This document shows, one piece after another, positions 44,798-56,340 of a stretch of DNA of 64,000 nucleotides. Below the pieces are notes generated by a model. It had not been told where the DNA came from and did not search any database. It saw only the letters and a list, made by a program, of their open reading frames with translations. This DNA is from Symbiodinium natans (taxonomy: Eukaryota; Sar; Dinophyceae; Suessiales; Symbiodiniaceae): assembly GCA_905221605.1 (NCBI GenBank), contig CAJNDS010002209.1, positions 341,164 through 405,163 of the forward strand, in the 5' to 3' direction. The position numbers and the translations under genes are program-made. Position 1 is the stretch's first letter. Every line of letters begins with the position of its first letter.

Positions 44798-44895
44798 AAA
44801 AACACATAATAAAATGAAAACAAACTGAACAAAAAACATGGACAGTGCGATCCTAAACCGAATCCCTCTCCCCACAGAGATCTTCTGCGACGGGC

Positions 44896-44919
44896 CTCCC
44901 GCACTCGATCGATGCGCAC
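44896..44919 (-). CDS. Giant gene: SPRY domain 2, 24-base microexon
   Basis: The acceptor GCCCCTCTCCAG and GC donor GAG/GCCCGT bracket VRIDRVRE in phase 0. It joins the exon ending YFE to give Y-F-E-V-R-I-D, matching Y-F-E-V-T-V-D in domain 3. Confidence 0.55.
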
Positions 44920-45849
44920 CTGGAGAGGGGCGAAGTAGCGAATCGATGGGTTTAGGGTTTATCGGTTCTGCGTGGGAAGTTGGGAAGTCGGTATTCCCCT
45001 TATGCAGTCCCTTAAAAAGGTGAGATACCGAGGTACCTATACTTGAAGCTGGGTACTTATAACTAGGGTTACAAGTACTCTAAATAAGGTGAAACCCTAC
45101 CCCTACTGATAAGTACCCATGAGACTGCAAGTACTCCCCTACTAATAAGTTTAGGGTTTCGGGATGTGAGGACGGAGGGATGCTAGAGTTTATAGGGATG
45201 CCTGGCATGAGTTGAGTTTGGGGATTACGGCTTAGCACCTAGGACTTCAATAATGACAACTAGTCTAGGGCAGTTTTGGGCTTTAGGTTAGGGAGTTTAC
45301 GTCTAAGGGCCGAGGGCCTCGGATTCAACCGAAGCAAATGCTGGGGTGGTGTCTGGCTTCGGGGCAAATTCATGCAGGGCGACTGCGCGTCGATCCGTAG
45401 GTCCACGCGAACAGAAGCACGGTGGTGCACCCTCGTCGTAAACCCTCAACCCCAACCCCCTAAACCTACTCAAAACCGAAGGAAACTGGCCCACCTTCCA
45501 TGCGGTCTTTATTAAAGCCGGCAACACGGTAAACTCTGCCTGAGCCCTTCCTAACAAAGCAAAGAATGCAAACCCAACCCTAACCCTCGTGACCCTTAGC
45601 CACAAGCTCTCTCTAGACCCTACAAACCACAATCTCTGCACTCTGAAACCCTAAAGCCCCAAACCTCGAGACCTCCTTCAACCTGAACGCCTAAAAAGCT
45701 AAAACCCTAAACCCTTAAAGCCCCTCAAAACAATAATATACACCCTAAACCCTAACTAAAGGTTAACCTTTGGGGGGTTATAAGGGATGATCTTACCCCA
45801 AAAAGGTTAAAGGTTACCTACTCTACTACGAAGATCAAGAAGGCTCGGC

Positions 45850-45905
45850 CTCGAAGTAGCGTCCCCCAGGGCCAGCCGTGAGGGGCCGGGCGCCGATAGC
45901 GACGC
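45850..45905 (-). CDS. Giant gene: SPRY domain 2, 'YFE' exon
   Basis: The acceptor GGCTCCTCCCCAG is followed by two bases and 18 codons (VAIGARPLTAGPGGRYFE), then the GC donor GAG/GCCGAG. It is paralogous to 34820-34881 and 58924-58982, with identical phases. Confidence 0.75.
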
Positions 45906-46253
45906 CTGGGGAGGAGCCCTTGGGCACCCTTGGCCCCTTAGGGTTTAGGGTTTAGGGTTTAGGGTTTAGGGTTTAGGGTTTAGGGTTTAGGGTATGAGGG
46001 AATGAGGGAATGAGGGCCCGAACAAGAACCCTAAGCCCTAAGCCCTAAGCCAGAAGCCCTAAGCCCTAAGCCCTGAGTGCTGAGCCCGAAGCCCGAAGCC
46101 CCGCTAAGCCCCCAAGCCCTTAGAAACATAAACTGCAATTGTGGGTTTCGGACCCCTAAACCCTAAAAAAACCTAAACCCTAAACCCTAAACCCTCAACC
46201 CTCAACCCTCAACCCTAAACCCTAAACCCCAAAACTCCCTGAAAACCCCAAAC

Positions 46254-46338
46254 GCCACATCTCGGCCGAGAAGCCATACAGCTGCTGGCCGCTCTCGTCC
46301 TTGTGACGAATCGACTGGCCATCCTTGGACAGCTGGAC
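46254..46338 (-). CDS. Giant gene: exon before SPRY domain 2
   Basis: The acceptor CGTGTGCCAG opens VQLSKDGQSIRHKDESGQQL, then YGFSAEMW, plus one base before C/GTTTGG. The leftover C completes a codon with the next exon. VQLSKDG resembles VKLSDGK at 58170-58214. Confidence 0.6.
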
Positions 46339-47508
46339 CTGGCACACGGGGCTTGGGGCTTAGGGCTTAGGGCTTGGGGCTTGGGGCTTGGGGCTTGGGG
46401 CTTGGGGCTTGGGGTTTAGGGTTTAGGGCTTAGGGTTTAGGGCTTCCGGCTTCCCCAAAACCCCCAAGCCAACTCCTTTTCGGTGTACTACTTCATGGAG
46501 TTGAGGGGTTTAGGGCGCTCCGGGTCTGTGAGCCATGTTGGTTGAGCTATCTTCAGGATAGGGGGGTCGTGTCAAACCCTAATGCCCTCCTACCAGAAGA
46601 TCCCTGTGTGCGAACCCCCGAAGCCCCAGACACCAGACCCGAGGTGTAGGTTGGCTTTGACTGTTGGGATCCTTTTTAGGCTTCTAGGGTTTAGGGTTTG
46701 GGGTTTAGGGTTTAGGTTTCTAGGGTTCGGGGCTTCTGAGGCTCTGGGGTGTGGCCTTCAGGGGTTGTGGTTTCGGAAGGGCTGGCTTTACAGGGCTCAG
46801 GGGCTCAGGGGCTCAGTCAGGGTCTTTGGGGGCCCCTGGAGGTATTGCAGATTTCCGCAACAAGGATGGGGTCGAGGGAATGGAGAATGGGGTTTTAGGG
46901 GATAGGGCAAGCCTGAACCCTGTGGTTGTATTGGACCCTCTTGGGACAAGCCTGGTCGCTCAAGAGCTTTGCATAGAATGCCGGCCCGGACGGAGGTGGA
47001 GGGGTTGGCACCTCGGATTGGTGGCCTACGTGCGTTTCAGGGTTCAAGCTTTAAAGTTTTAGGGTATGTCTAGGGTTTTGGGCTTCTGTAGGGCTTAGGG
47101 TTTGGGGCTTATTTAGGGTTTGTCTTGTGTGTACAGGCTTAGGGTGTATTTCGGAGTCAGGGTTTACTTTGGATTTGGAGTGCTGCTGGTGTTTACCGGA
47201 GGGTGGGACGATTTGTAGGGTTGGGGAGCAGGAAAAGCGGAGGTCAGACGAGGCCCTACACCCTAAACCCGACCCTGAACCCATGTTATAGGGCCAGAGG
47301 ATGCCATGATATAGGGTTTAGGGCTTAGGGTTTCGGGTCAAGGTTTGAGGGTTGGAGGGCTTACGGGGTTTAGGGTTTAGGGTTTAGGGTTTAGGGTTGA
47401 GGGTTGAGGGTTTAGGGTTTAGGGTTTAGGGTTAGGGTTTAGGGTTAACGGTTTAAGGGTTTGGGGTCTAGAGTGGGTCGTAAAGGATCCCCCTTTTTTG
47501 GTTTGCAC

Positions 47509-47561
47509 CAAGCTCGGCACGGGCTTCGGCTGCGACACTCGCACTTTCGGCCTCCGCACGG
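47509..47561 (-). CDS. Giant gene: possible Pro-rich exon
   Basis: The acceptor TGCCCCCCAG is followed by two bases and VRRPKVRVSQPKPVPSL, with donor TTG/GTGCAA. Fifteen of 17 codons end in G or C. Another frame (RAEAESASVAAEARAEL) is open. Confidence 0.4.
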
Positions 47562-48018
47562 CTGGGGGGCAGACGGAGGCAAACGTTACATAGGTCGGTC
47601 GTTAAACCCCGAGCCCCAAACTCTGAACCCAAAACCCAAAATCGAAGCCCTGCAAGCAAGCCTAAACCCCAAATACTAAGCATCCAAACTCGAAATCCTG
47701 AGCTCTTCAAGTTTAGGGTTTAGGGTCCCTGTACCGCCTCACTTTGCTGCCAACTGCATCTCGCGAGCGAACTGTCGTCCGGGGTCAGATGTTTTAGGAA
47801 TCAGATCTCAAACAGATTGTACCCTAAACCCTCAACCCGAAACCCTGAACCCTGAACCCTAAACCCGAAACCCTAAACCCGAATAACCCTAAAGGCTAAA
47901 CATAGACCCCCTAGAAGGGATCCTCAATGATACCATCCTACCAGTCATGATGTATGTGTATATATATATATGTTATGTGTCTCAACACATATATATATAT
48001 ATATTATATCTGTGTAGC

Positions 48019-48021
48019 GAG

Positions 48022-48084
<63 letters not shown>

Positions 48085-48142
48085 GAGAGAGAGACAGAGA
48101 GAGAGAGAGAGACAGGGAGAGAGAGAGCGAGAGAGAGAGAAA
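48019..48142. repeat. (GA)n microsatellite
   Basis: About 60 ga units with occasional cagaga and gcgaga interruptions. The ERERE frames are artefacts. Confidence 0.98.
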
Positions 48143-48172
48143 GAGTCCATCCCCTCCTCTAGTCCTAAGCTT

Positions 48173-48268
48173 AGTTGTCCAGTAGCCTAGAAGACAAACG
48201 GTTAACCTTGGGGATTCTATAGGGACTCGAATTCTAATACCACCAAAAATGGGGCTTAAAGGCTATCT
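48173..48268. repeat. Dispersed element, family 5
   Basis: It contains tgtccagtagcctagaagac and ggctatctactctact. A close copy is at 49283-49373 and a shorter one at 45752-45836, so it is a mobile or amplified short repeat. Confidence 0.6.
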
Positions 48269-48274
48269 ACTCTA

Positions 48275-48374
48275 CTACCCTAAACCCTAAACCCTAAACC
48301 CTAAACCCTAAACCCTAAACCCTAAACCCTAAACCCTAAACCCTAAACCCTAAACCCTAAACCCTAAACCCTAA
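48275..48374 (+). repeat. CCCTAAA array, about 14 copies
   Basis: A perfect array lies left of a GC-rich island (48393-48476) that is open on the minus strand (PAPAPAVPTPTPKLLSCKNG then stop). The island was too ambiguous to call as an exon. Confidence 0.97.
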
Positions 48375-48478
48375 GTAAGCCTCTCGGTTGTCAGCCGTTC
48401 TTGCAGCTGAGTAGCTTAGGAGTCGGCGTGGGGACGGCGGGAGCCGGTGCGGGCCTGACGAAGCACGGCAGTGGACGC

Positions 48479-48663
48479 AATATAGGGGCCTGAATAATTG
48501 GTTTAGGGTTTAGGGTTTAGGGTTTAGGGTTTAGGGTTTAGGGTTTAGGGTTTAGGGTTTAGGGTTTAGGGTTTAGGGTTTAGAGCTTTGGAGGGGCGAT
48601 TATAGTATAATTATATAGGGGCCATAAGGGGATACAATTCATAATTATACCGACCCCTATATT
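48479..48663. mobile_element. MITE-like element, family 4, with an internal telomeric array
   Basis: It starts aatataggggcctgaataat and ends ccgacccctatatt. About eleven TTTAGGG units follow the left end, as in the copy at 4185-4383. The right third (tatagtataattatatagg) is shared by both copies. Confidence 0.55.
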
Positions 48664-49108
48664 AACAAGGCTGCTCCAGGCCTTCAAACTACCCAGAAGA
48701 CCAGACCTTGGGATGTTCCCCCTTCTACTAACTGTCCATAAGGCGGGGGATAGGGCTTAGCTGTTTTCGGACTCCTGCGGAAGTAGTTCCGGGCTAGGGG
48801 TGTTTTGGGCCCTCACGGCTCTTCAGCATTATGTAACCACAACACTCTGAGGGTTTCAGCCTCGCAGCCCGGCATGTGCGGCTTACTATGGGAGTCAGAC
48901 TGGCCCAAAACCCAAGGAAATAAAAGCTTAAACTTTCAGAGTAAACTACCTGATAAGAAGCCCAAAAGTTGAAAAGTTGGGTTTTGAGCCAGTAAGGATT
49001 AGGGCTGAGGAAGGTGGATATCGGCATGCTACCAGGAACCCTTCCTTTCGCGTACATCACCCCGACTCCTGGGGCTCGAGCTGGCTGGCAAGGGGTTGGT
49101 AACTCTTG

Positions 49109-49202
49109 GGGTTTAGGGTTTAGGGTTTAGGGTTTAGGGTTTAGGGTTTAGGGTTTAGGGTTTAGGGTTTAGGGTTTAGGGTTTAGGGTTTAGGGTTTAG
49201 GG
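49109..49202 (+). repeat. TTTAGGG array, about 13 copies
   Basis: A perfect array. The next 70 bases are GC-rich and open on both strands, with no clear splice pair. Confidence 0.97.
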
Positions 49203-49282
49203 CTGTAGCGCGTGCCGTCCAACCCGAGCGTTGGCGACTGCCGATCATGCTCGTGCATCGGACGGCAAAGTTGCCACAGGCT

Positions 49283-49373
49283 TAGCTGTCCAGTAGCCTA
49301 GAAGACTAAAGGTAAACCTTGGGGATTCTATAGGGATTATCATACCCCCAAAAAAGGTTAAAGGCTATCTACT
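49283..49373. repeat. Dispersed element, family 5
   Basis: A close copy of 48173-48268 lying about 1.1 kb away in the same orientation. Confidence 0.6.
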
Positions 49374-49424
49374 CTACTACTAAGCAGGTCGATCATCACG
49401 GACAAAAGGTCCCAAGCGGGAAAC

Positions 49425-49448
49425 CTGGAACGCTCCGCTGGTCAGCCT
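49425..49448 (-). CDS. Giant gene: possible 24-base microexon
   Basis: The acceptor GCTTTGAGCAG and donor CAG/GTTTCC bracket RLTSGAFQ in phase 0. The frame continues upstream (HDSVCHVGFEQ), so the exon could be longer. Confidence 0.4.
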
Positions 49449-50008
49449 CTGCTCAAAGCCAACGTGACACACGGAATCATGAACCCTAAGCCCTAAAGCC
49501 TAAGCCCTAGACCCAATATGGGAAAATAGGGACCCCCAAGATAGTCCCCCAAAAAGGGTTTAGGGTTTAGGGTTTAGGCTTTAGGGTTTAGGATAAGGAT
49601 AAGGTACCCCGAACTTCGGAAACCCCATATGGCGCGGGCTCTCAAAGAGGGGCGGTCTGAACCCCCCCCCCCCCCGAAAGCATGCAACAAAAAACCCTGA
49701 AGCCCACGAAACCCTAAACCCCCAAAGAAACCCTAAACCCGACCCCAAACCCTAAAACAAAATTCAACCTGGATATGGACGTAATCCCTAAGCCCATATC
49801 AAAACCGAAGTCCCTTGAAGCCACCTGAAACACCCCAAAACACTAAACCCTAAGAACAAACATCAAGACTCCCTATGCCCCAAACCCTACCTAAACCCTA
49901 AACCCTAAACCCTAAACCCTAAACCATAAACCCTAAACCCTAGACCCTAGACCCTAGACCCTAGACCCTAAACCCTAAACCCTAAACCCTAAACCCTAAA
50001 CCCTAAAC

Positions 50009-50068
50009 CAAAACAAAAACAGGCTCAGGCAGCGACGGCGCGGCTGGAGCGGGTTTGGGCTCAGGGGC
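50009..50068 (-). CDS. Giant gene: Pro/Ala linker exon
   Basis: The acceptor AAGCCCACAG and donor TTG/GTTTAGGG bracket APEPKPAPAAPSLPEPVFVL, phase 0 at both ends. The donor GT is the first GT of the telomeric array. It continues the proline-rich linker of 51643-51716. Confidence 0.55.
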
Positions 50069-51642
50069 CTGTGGGCTTTAGGGCTTGAAGGGGTTTAGGA
50101 TTTAGGGTTTAGGGGTTAAGTTTAGGGTTTAGGGTTTAGGGTTTAGGATTTAGGGTTTAGGGTTTAGGGTGTGTACGGCTTTAGGGCTTTTGTCGGGTTA
50201 TAGGGTTTTGGGATATAAGGCTTTAGCCTTTGTTTAATGGGTTTTGGGGTTTTCTTTTTAGGGCTCGGGGGCTGAAAGGTTTTAAGTTTATAGTATTTAG
50301 GGCTTTAGGGTTTTTGTTGCAGGGTTTCGTGCTTTGTGGGTTGAGGGTTGAGGGTGGGCTTTCCTTGTTGCAGCTTTGATTTTTTTTTCCGGCTGTCAGG
50401 TGTTTAAGGGCTTCCAGAGCATTCGGGCGTTTGGGACTTTTGGGGTTTTAAGGTTTCGAGGGTCTTGGGGCTTTATGGTTCTGAGGTTTTAAGCTTTTTG
50501 GGGCTTTAGGGTTTGGGGATTTCAAGGGGCTTCAGGGCTTTGGTGTGATTTGGGAATACATTTTAGGGTCTGTGGGCTTAGGGCCTAGGGTTTTAGGGCT
50601 TCAAGGTAGAGGGTGCGAGCGCTTCATAACACCCTAAACCCAAACCCCCTGAACTCTCACCTCCTCCCCCCACCCCCCGGCCCAAAAAAAAAAAAAAAAA
50701 AAAAAACAGCAAAAGCACTCACCGTAGCACTGATAGAAAGAAGAGTGAAGCCCCTAGGCCTCCAAGCTCGAAATCCGGGCCTAGCACCAAAATAAGAATG
50801 CCTTAAACCCTAAACCTCTCAACTCGAAAACCCAGCCCAACTAGACCTTGAATCCAACAACGCTAAGAACCCTAAACCCTTAAATCCTGAATGCAGAAAA
50901 CCCCAAAAGCCCTACAAAAAGCCCTACAAAAAGCCCTACAAAAAGCCCTAGAAAGTCCACCCACACACCCAGACAACCCTACAACACCAATGGAACCCTA
51001 ACGCCAAACCCCAATATAGCCTTCAAAGCGCATAAGCCCTGACTTATAACCCCCCCCCACAAAAATAAAATCAATATAAAACCTACAAACCAAGAACACC
51101 GCAAACCCGAATGAGCCCTAAGCCGCAAACCCTAACCCCCCAGAAAACCTGATGTGAAGTGAGATGGGTCCGGGTACCCGAAGACAAGGTAAGATATTTG
51201 CAGTACTTTGAGAGCGCGCTCGGAAGATCATGTCTGATCACGATGGTGCAACTCTTCCCATCCCTGCCAACAGAACACGGCTGGGCTTCCTGGGGAGGGA
51301 AGCAGATCGTATGATGGCTGCAGCCCTTAAGGCGCCTTGCCAGTTGCCGGGGTGTGCGTCGCACTCTGCTTGGGAGCGTTGCGGGCGCAATGACAGGGAC
51401 ATCAGGTCATTCACACCCGAAACCCTAAAGGCCCTAAACCCCTGCAAATCCCCCAAAAAACCCCACACCCTACCACCCTAAACCCTCAAACCCTAACCCA
51501 AAAACCCTAATCCCTCAAACCCTAGACCCCAAAAACCCCTACACCCTAACAACCTAACGCCCTAACACCCTAAACAGCCCTAAACCCTAAACCCTAAACC
51601 CTGAACCCTAAACCCGAATCAATAAGCCCACTGTGGTCTGGC

Positions 51643-51716
51643 CTTGACTTCGGGTGGTGGCTTTGGAGGCCTCCGCTTGATGGGCGGAGGCACCGCGTCG
51701 GCCTTGATGGAGACCT
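51643..51716 (-). CDS. Giant gene: strand plus Pro-rich linker exon
   Basis: The acceptor AACCCCAG is followed by two bases and 24 codons (VSIKADAVPPPIKRRPPKPP, then PEVK), then the GC donor AAG/GCCAGA. Read through, the frame meets TGA ten codons later (ARPQWAY), so this might instead be a terminal exon that splits the giant gene in two. Confidence 0.6.
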
Positions 51717-53283
51717 CTGGGGTTTAGGGTTTAGGGTTTAGGGTTTAGGGTTTAGGGTTTGGGGCTTAGGGCTCAGGGTTTAGGGTTTAGGGTTTAGGGC
51801 TTGGGGTTTAGGGTTTAGGGTTTAGGGTTTAGGGTTTAGGGCTTGGGGTTTAGGGTTTAGGGGTTTGGGGTTTAGGGTTTGGAGCTTAGGGTTTAGGGTT
51901 TAGGGCTTGGTGGCACCACCTGAGCCGCCCTGAACCACGAAACCCGGACAAAAAATCAAAAACAAAACGGCAGGGCCGAGTAAACTGGGTCCAGGGCCAG
52001 ATCGAGACTTGAGTGTAGGGCTTGTTCATTTTGCAAAGGTTTAGGGTTTAGGGGTTTAGGGGTTCAGGGTTTGGGATGTAGGGTTTAGGGTTTAGGGTTT
52101 AGGGTTTCGGGATGTTTCCCCCTGGTTCTTAGTAGGGAATGAGGGAATTAGGGCGCTATGAATACCCTTTAAGGGATTATATAGGGTACCTCATTCCCTG
52201 ATTCCCTACTGAGAGCCAGCCAGTTTTGCAAAGGTTTGGGTTTGGGTTTGTGGGGTTTGGGGTTTAGGGTTTGGGGGCTTAAGATGGGTCCAGGTGGGGA
52301 CTTTAAGCTTAGGGCTGCATCTTTCTTTCGGGCCTTGGGCTAAGGGACCCATGAGCTACAGAAGGAACCTCAGTTACACTTAATCCTGTCCGAGATGCAG
52401 CGAGTGTATTTCCCATCAGCTCCACAAGTGGAAAAAGCTCCGCTCCCTTGGGCGCCTGGAAGGAACCCCAGGCGGAGGCTCTCAAAGGTTTCGGGTTTAG
52501 GGCTTAGGGCTCAGGGTTTAGGGTTGAGGCTATCGGGTATGAAAGCGCAGGGATCTAAGGTTGACCTGTGAGCCTATTATCCAATAGGCTTATAAGCTGC
52601 ATCTAGATCGGTTTAGGGTTCAGGGTTTAGGGTATCGGGCTTGGGGTAGAGGGTTTAGGGTTTAGGGACATGTATGGGGTTTAGGCTTGCTCACTGACCT
52701 TCCTAGAACACCCCGGGAGCCCCACACCTCGCTGACCTAATCCCCAACGCCACCCAAAATCCCCCTTCTGCTTGAACAAGGCCCTATGTTTAGCAACCCT
52801 AAAAACGAGTTAGCCGTTTGTAAACCCTAAACCCCTACATTCCTGGCTTCTTCGAAGCCCCGAACTCCAAAGCCTAAGCACCGCAATCTGCCTGCAAGGC
52901 CTCTGACTCAAGGACGCCGTTGACAATCCTTTGCCGCTGGAGTTGTCTCGTGACGCTAAACCCGATAATCCCTATAATCCCGAAACCCCACAAAAGAACC
53001 CAAAGCCGCCCAAAGCCGCCTAAGCCCTCAGCACTATAAATACTGGCCTTTGGGGAGTGCGTTGCCGGGCTGCGGGGATTAGCAACAACCGAACCTGAAA
53101 TGCTGACCTAGAGAGCCTACTAAACCCAAAAGTGAGGAACCTTACTCGGAGGTTCAGGGTACATATACCCCCAAGTATAACTGTACTTACAAGCCCCTAT
53201 ATAAGTCCCCTAAGTCCTTCAAGTAGGCTAGAACTAGACTTCAATTGGGGTGCGAAGTACCCATGAACCTCCAGGCAAGCTGC

Positions 53284-53385
53284 AGTACGGTTCAGGGTTG
53301 CGGGTTCAGCGTCAGGAGAAACCCTAAACCCTAAACCCTAAACCCTAAACCCTAAGTACGGTTCAGGGTTGAGGGTTCAGCGTCA
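53284..53385. repeat. CCCTAAA array bounded by a 31-bp direct repeat
   Basis: The repeat beginning agtacggttcagggttg and ending gggttcagcgtca occurs at 53284-53314 and 53355-53385 with one mismatch. The 40 bases between are ggaga plus five CCCTAAA copies. Confidence 0.85.
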
Positions 53386-53712
53386 CTAGCACGTAGCAAT
53401 GGGGAATTTATGGTTGGAGGCCACGCTGCCGCTGCCATCAGGCATGCCAACTTCAGCGCTTGTTGGATAGAAGGTTTGAATATGTACACTGTCCATAATA
53501 CGTATATAGGTGCATATGTATACATATATATATATATATATATATATCGTTATTTGTATTTCGATTTATATAAATTGTTCTTATTATATAGGGATATGTC
53601 TATATATATATATATATACATAATTACATTCTCATAGGCCTCTGTGGGGGAAGCTAGGGTTTAGAGTGTGGGGGTTATTGTTCCCTCTCCGCTGACTGCT
53701 GCGTGGCGGGGC

Positions 53713-53748
53713 GCAGCTGCAGCACACCCTCCTCCGTGCAAAGGATTC
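53713..53748 (-). CDS. Giant gene: possible SPRY domain 1 strand exon
   Basis: The acceptor CTCTGAAG is followed by two bases, ILCTEEGVLQL and one base before the GC donor C/GCCCCG. The next exon would continue as Q-VSIKADAV. The position fits the SPRY D-G-x-L strand. The plus strand is open too (LQHTLLRAKDSFRE). Confidence 0.4.
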
Positions 53749-54510
53749 CTTCAGAGAGGTTTAGGGTTTAGCGTTTAGGGGTTTAGGGGTTTTTAGGAGT
53801 TTTTAGGAGTTTATAGGGTCTCAGGGTTTAAGGGTTTTTTGGGTTTATAGGGTTTATAGGGTTTATAGGGTTTAGAGGGTTTAGGGGTTTTAGGCTTCAA
53901 GAGGACATCCGGGCCGTAAACCGTAAACTCCAAACCAGGCGTTGCTTGCAGCGATGTGCTTTCGGGAGTTAGGGCTTAGGTTTTGTATTTTGGCAGAACT
54001 GCGGTTTCGGGTTGAGGGTTGACGGTTTAGGGTTTAGGGCGAAGGGTACAGTAACCTTGTGAGACTGTCCAACCTCCGTGATGACAAGTCAGTAGAGTCC
54101 ACCTAAATCCTCCACCCCGAACCAGTCGATGAAGCCCCCGGGTCGGATCCCTGTTTCACCAACCTGGGCAAAAAGGCTATGAACCCTAAAAACCTTATCC
54201 CTGAACCCTTCCGCCTGTAAACCTGGAAACGGCTTGTACTCGAGCGGAGACTCACTTAGGCACCCGAACGTAGACTAACCCTTCTTCCTGTTTCCTTGGT
54301 CTAGGGTTCAGGGTTTAGGGTTTAGGGTTCAGGGTTTAGGGTTTAGGGAGTTCACACCGGGCTCGGGAATCTTGAGAGGCAGTACCTAAGCCGGAAGCTT
54401 GAAAGTTCTTGTTTGGAGGGGGCGCAGAACTTTCTGAGAAGCAGGATCATGACTTCCCGAGGTTCTGCGACCGGAAGCCCTAAACTTTAAAGGCCAAAAC
54501 CCTAAACTCA

Positions 54511-54599
54511 GTTCCAGACAGGCAAGAGTCCCACGGAGTCACCGATCTCTAGCTTTGCAGGGTTCCAGTCGATCGGCAGGAGCTCTTCCCAGTTGTACC
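54511..54599 (-). CDS. Giant gene: SPRY domain 1, 'IGDSVGLL' exon
   Basis: The acceptor GCGTCCTCAG is followed by two bases and 29 codons (YNWEELLPIDWNPAKLEIGD, then SVGLLPVWN). The segment W...LEIGDSVGLL is a textbook SPRY core strand. TGA follows directly, so the 3' edge is unclear: a missed donor or a terminal exon. Confidence 0.65.
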
Positions 54600-55580
54600 C
54601 TGAGGACGCGGCGGGTCTCTGGGGAGGAGTTCATCTTAAAAAAACAGCTCAGCATCGAAATTCTGCAGCCGTTGGGTCCTAGCCTGACCTACTTGACCCA
54701 GATGGGGCTATGTTCATGCAAAAAGTTCCGTATCCGACTAGAGAGTCGAAACGGCTGGTTCACTGAGACCCTTCTCAACCAAGCAAAGCCCGTGGGCAAA
54801 CCAATAAGGAACCCAGAGTGCAGTAGAGGCCGATATTTCGGCTTCATACCTACTACACTCCATTGGTCCCTTTTTGCGGGGCCCTTGATAGCCTATGGCT
54901 TGAGCTGTTCCCTCCACCCCCCTTAAGCTCCAAACCCTACTTTCAGCACAGGAAGTGGCACCCTAAACCCTAAACCCTAAACCCTAAACCCTAAACCCTA
55001 AACCCTAAACCCTAAACCCCCTTAGGGTTTAAGAGCAAGCCCGCTAAAGCCTCGAAGCCCTGAATGCAAAAACCGTATTGCGATGTGAGCGTTTGAGAAG
55101 GCATCTGGTGGTTTCCGAAATTCGGAGTTCCTTATTGGGATCCTTATTATAACTAGTTCATGGTTGGGATAATATTAAACATGTAAGCTTATATTCCTTA
55201 TTGGGTTTAAGTAGCCTTAAACATGTACAATGGTACCCAACTATGACAAAGATAAGGGAATCCTACTATTTGGGGGGTCTATTTTATAGGGGGCCCCCTA
55301 CTTTCGTAAACCTCCACGTGGTCCACATGCTTTTGTGGGGACTGAAGTCGCTTGGAGTGCACGACCTGCATTTCAGGGCTGAGAGTGTGGCCCCTAAACC
55401 CTAACACCCTAACACCCGAAACCCTAAACCCTAAACCCGAAAGCCTAAACCCTAAACCCTAAACCCTGAACCCTGAACCCTGACACCCTAAACCCTAACA
55501 CCCGAAACCCTAAACCCTGGACCCAAAAACCCTAAACCCCAACCCTAACTCCTGATGTATCCCCCCTAACTAAGCACAAA

Positions 55581-55690
55581 ACGGTTTAGGGTTTAGGGTT
55601 TAGGGTTTAGGGTTTAGGGTTTAGGGTTTAGGGTTTAGGGTTTAGGGTTTAGGGTTTAGGGTTTAGGGTTTAGGGTTTAGGGTTTAGGGT
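55581..55690 (+). repeat. Perfect TTTAGGG array, about 15 copies
   Basis: It stands beside an imperfect region rich in CCCTAAA and ACACCCT variants (55390-55560). Confidence 0.98.
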
Positions 55691-55759
55691 CTTCAGCTGG
55701 GGCATCCCACGGTGGGCCATGCCATCGAAGCCGTAGCAGAGGGACTTGGGAACCTCGCT

Positions 55760-56340
55760 AGGAGCCCAGAACCTTTTTTTCTGGGGGCCTTGATTGTAAG
55801 AACAGGATTTTGGGGGGGATGATGGTAGTATGAACATAAAGGGACCCTTAAAGGCTTGCCCGGGTTTAAAGGGTATATATAAGGGAACCTAAAGCCCCCC
55901 CCAAAAAAATGGGAATAAGGGCCGAAACCCTGAAACCCTCTGGATACTGTAATTCCCACAGTTGCCCTACTGATAGCCCGAAACTCATCTAGGAGCCCAG
56001 AAACTTATTTTTTCTGGGGGCCTTAATTGTAAGAACAGGATTTTGGGGGGGATGATGGTAGTATGAACATAAAGGGACCCTTAAAGGCTTGCCCGGGTTT
56101 AAAGGGGCTTATAAGGGAACCTAAAGCCCCCAAAAAAAATGGGAATAAGGGCCGAAACCTGAAAACCCTCTGGATACGGTCATTCCCACAGTTGCCCTAC
56201 TGATAGCCCGAAACTCATCTAGGAGCCCAGAACCTTATTTTTTCTGGGGGCCTTAATTGTAAGAACAGGATTTTGGGGGGGGGGGGGGGGATTCTGATAG
56301 TATGAACATAAAGGGACCCTTAAAGGGAATACTACTAGTA
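55760..56340. repeat. 230-bp tandem repeat, about 2.5 copies
   Basis: Units start aggagcccagaa at 55760, 55991 and 56221, with few differences apart from G-run length. One partial relative is at 31745-31868. The last unit ends in the cgacccctag border of family 4. It is non-coding. Confidence 0.95.

Noticed and set aside
44285..44919. Frames of 85-196 codons with long VCVCVC or HTHTHT runs
   Set aside because: Pure (CA)n and poly-C artefacts; only the 24-base island at 44896-44919 was kept.
54555..54926. Plus-strand frame of 123 codons
   Set aside because: It overlaps the minus-strand IGDSVGLL exon, has no high-GC3 signal and no family motif.
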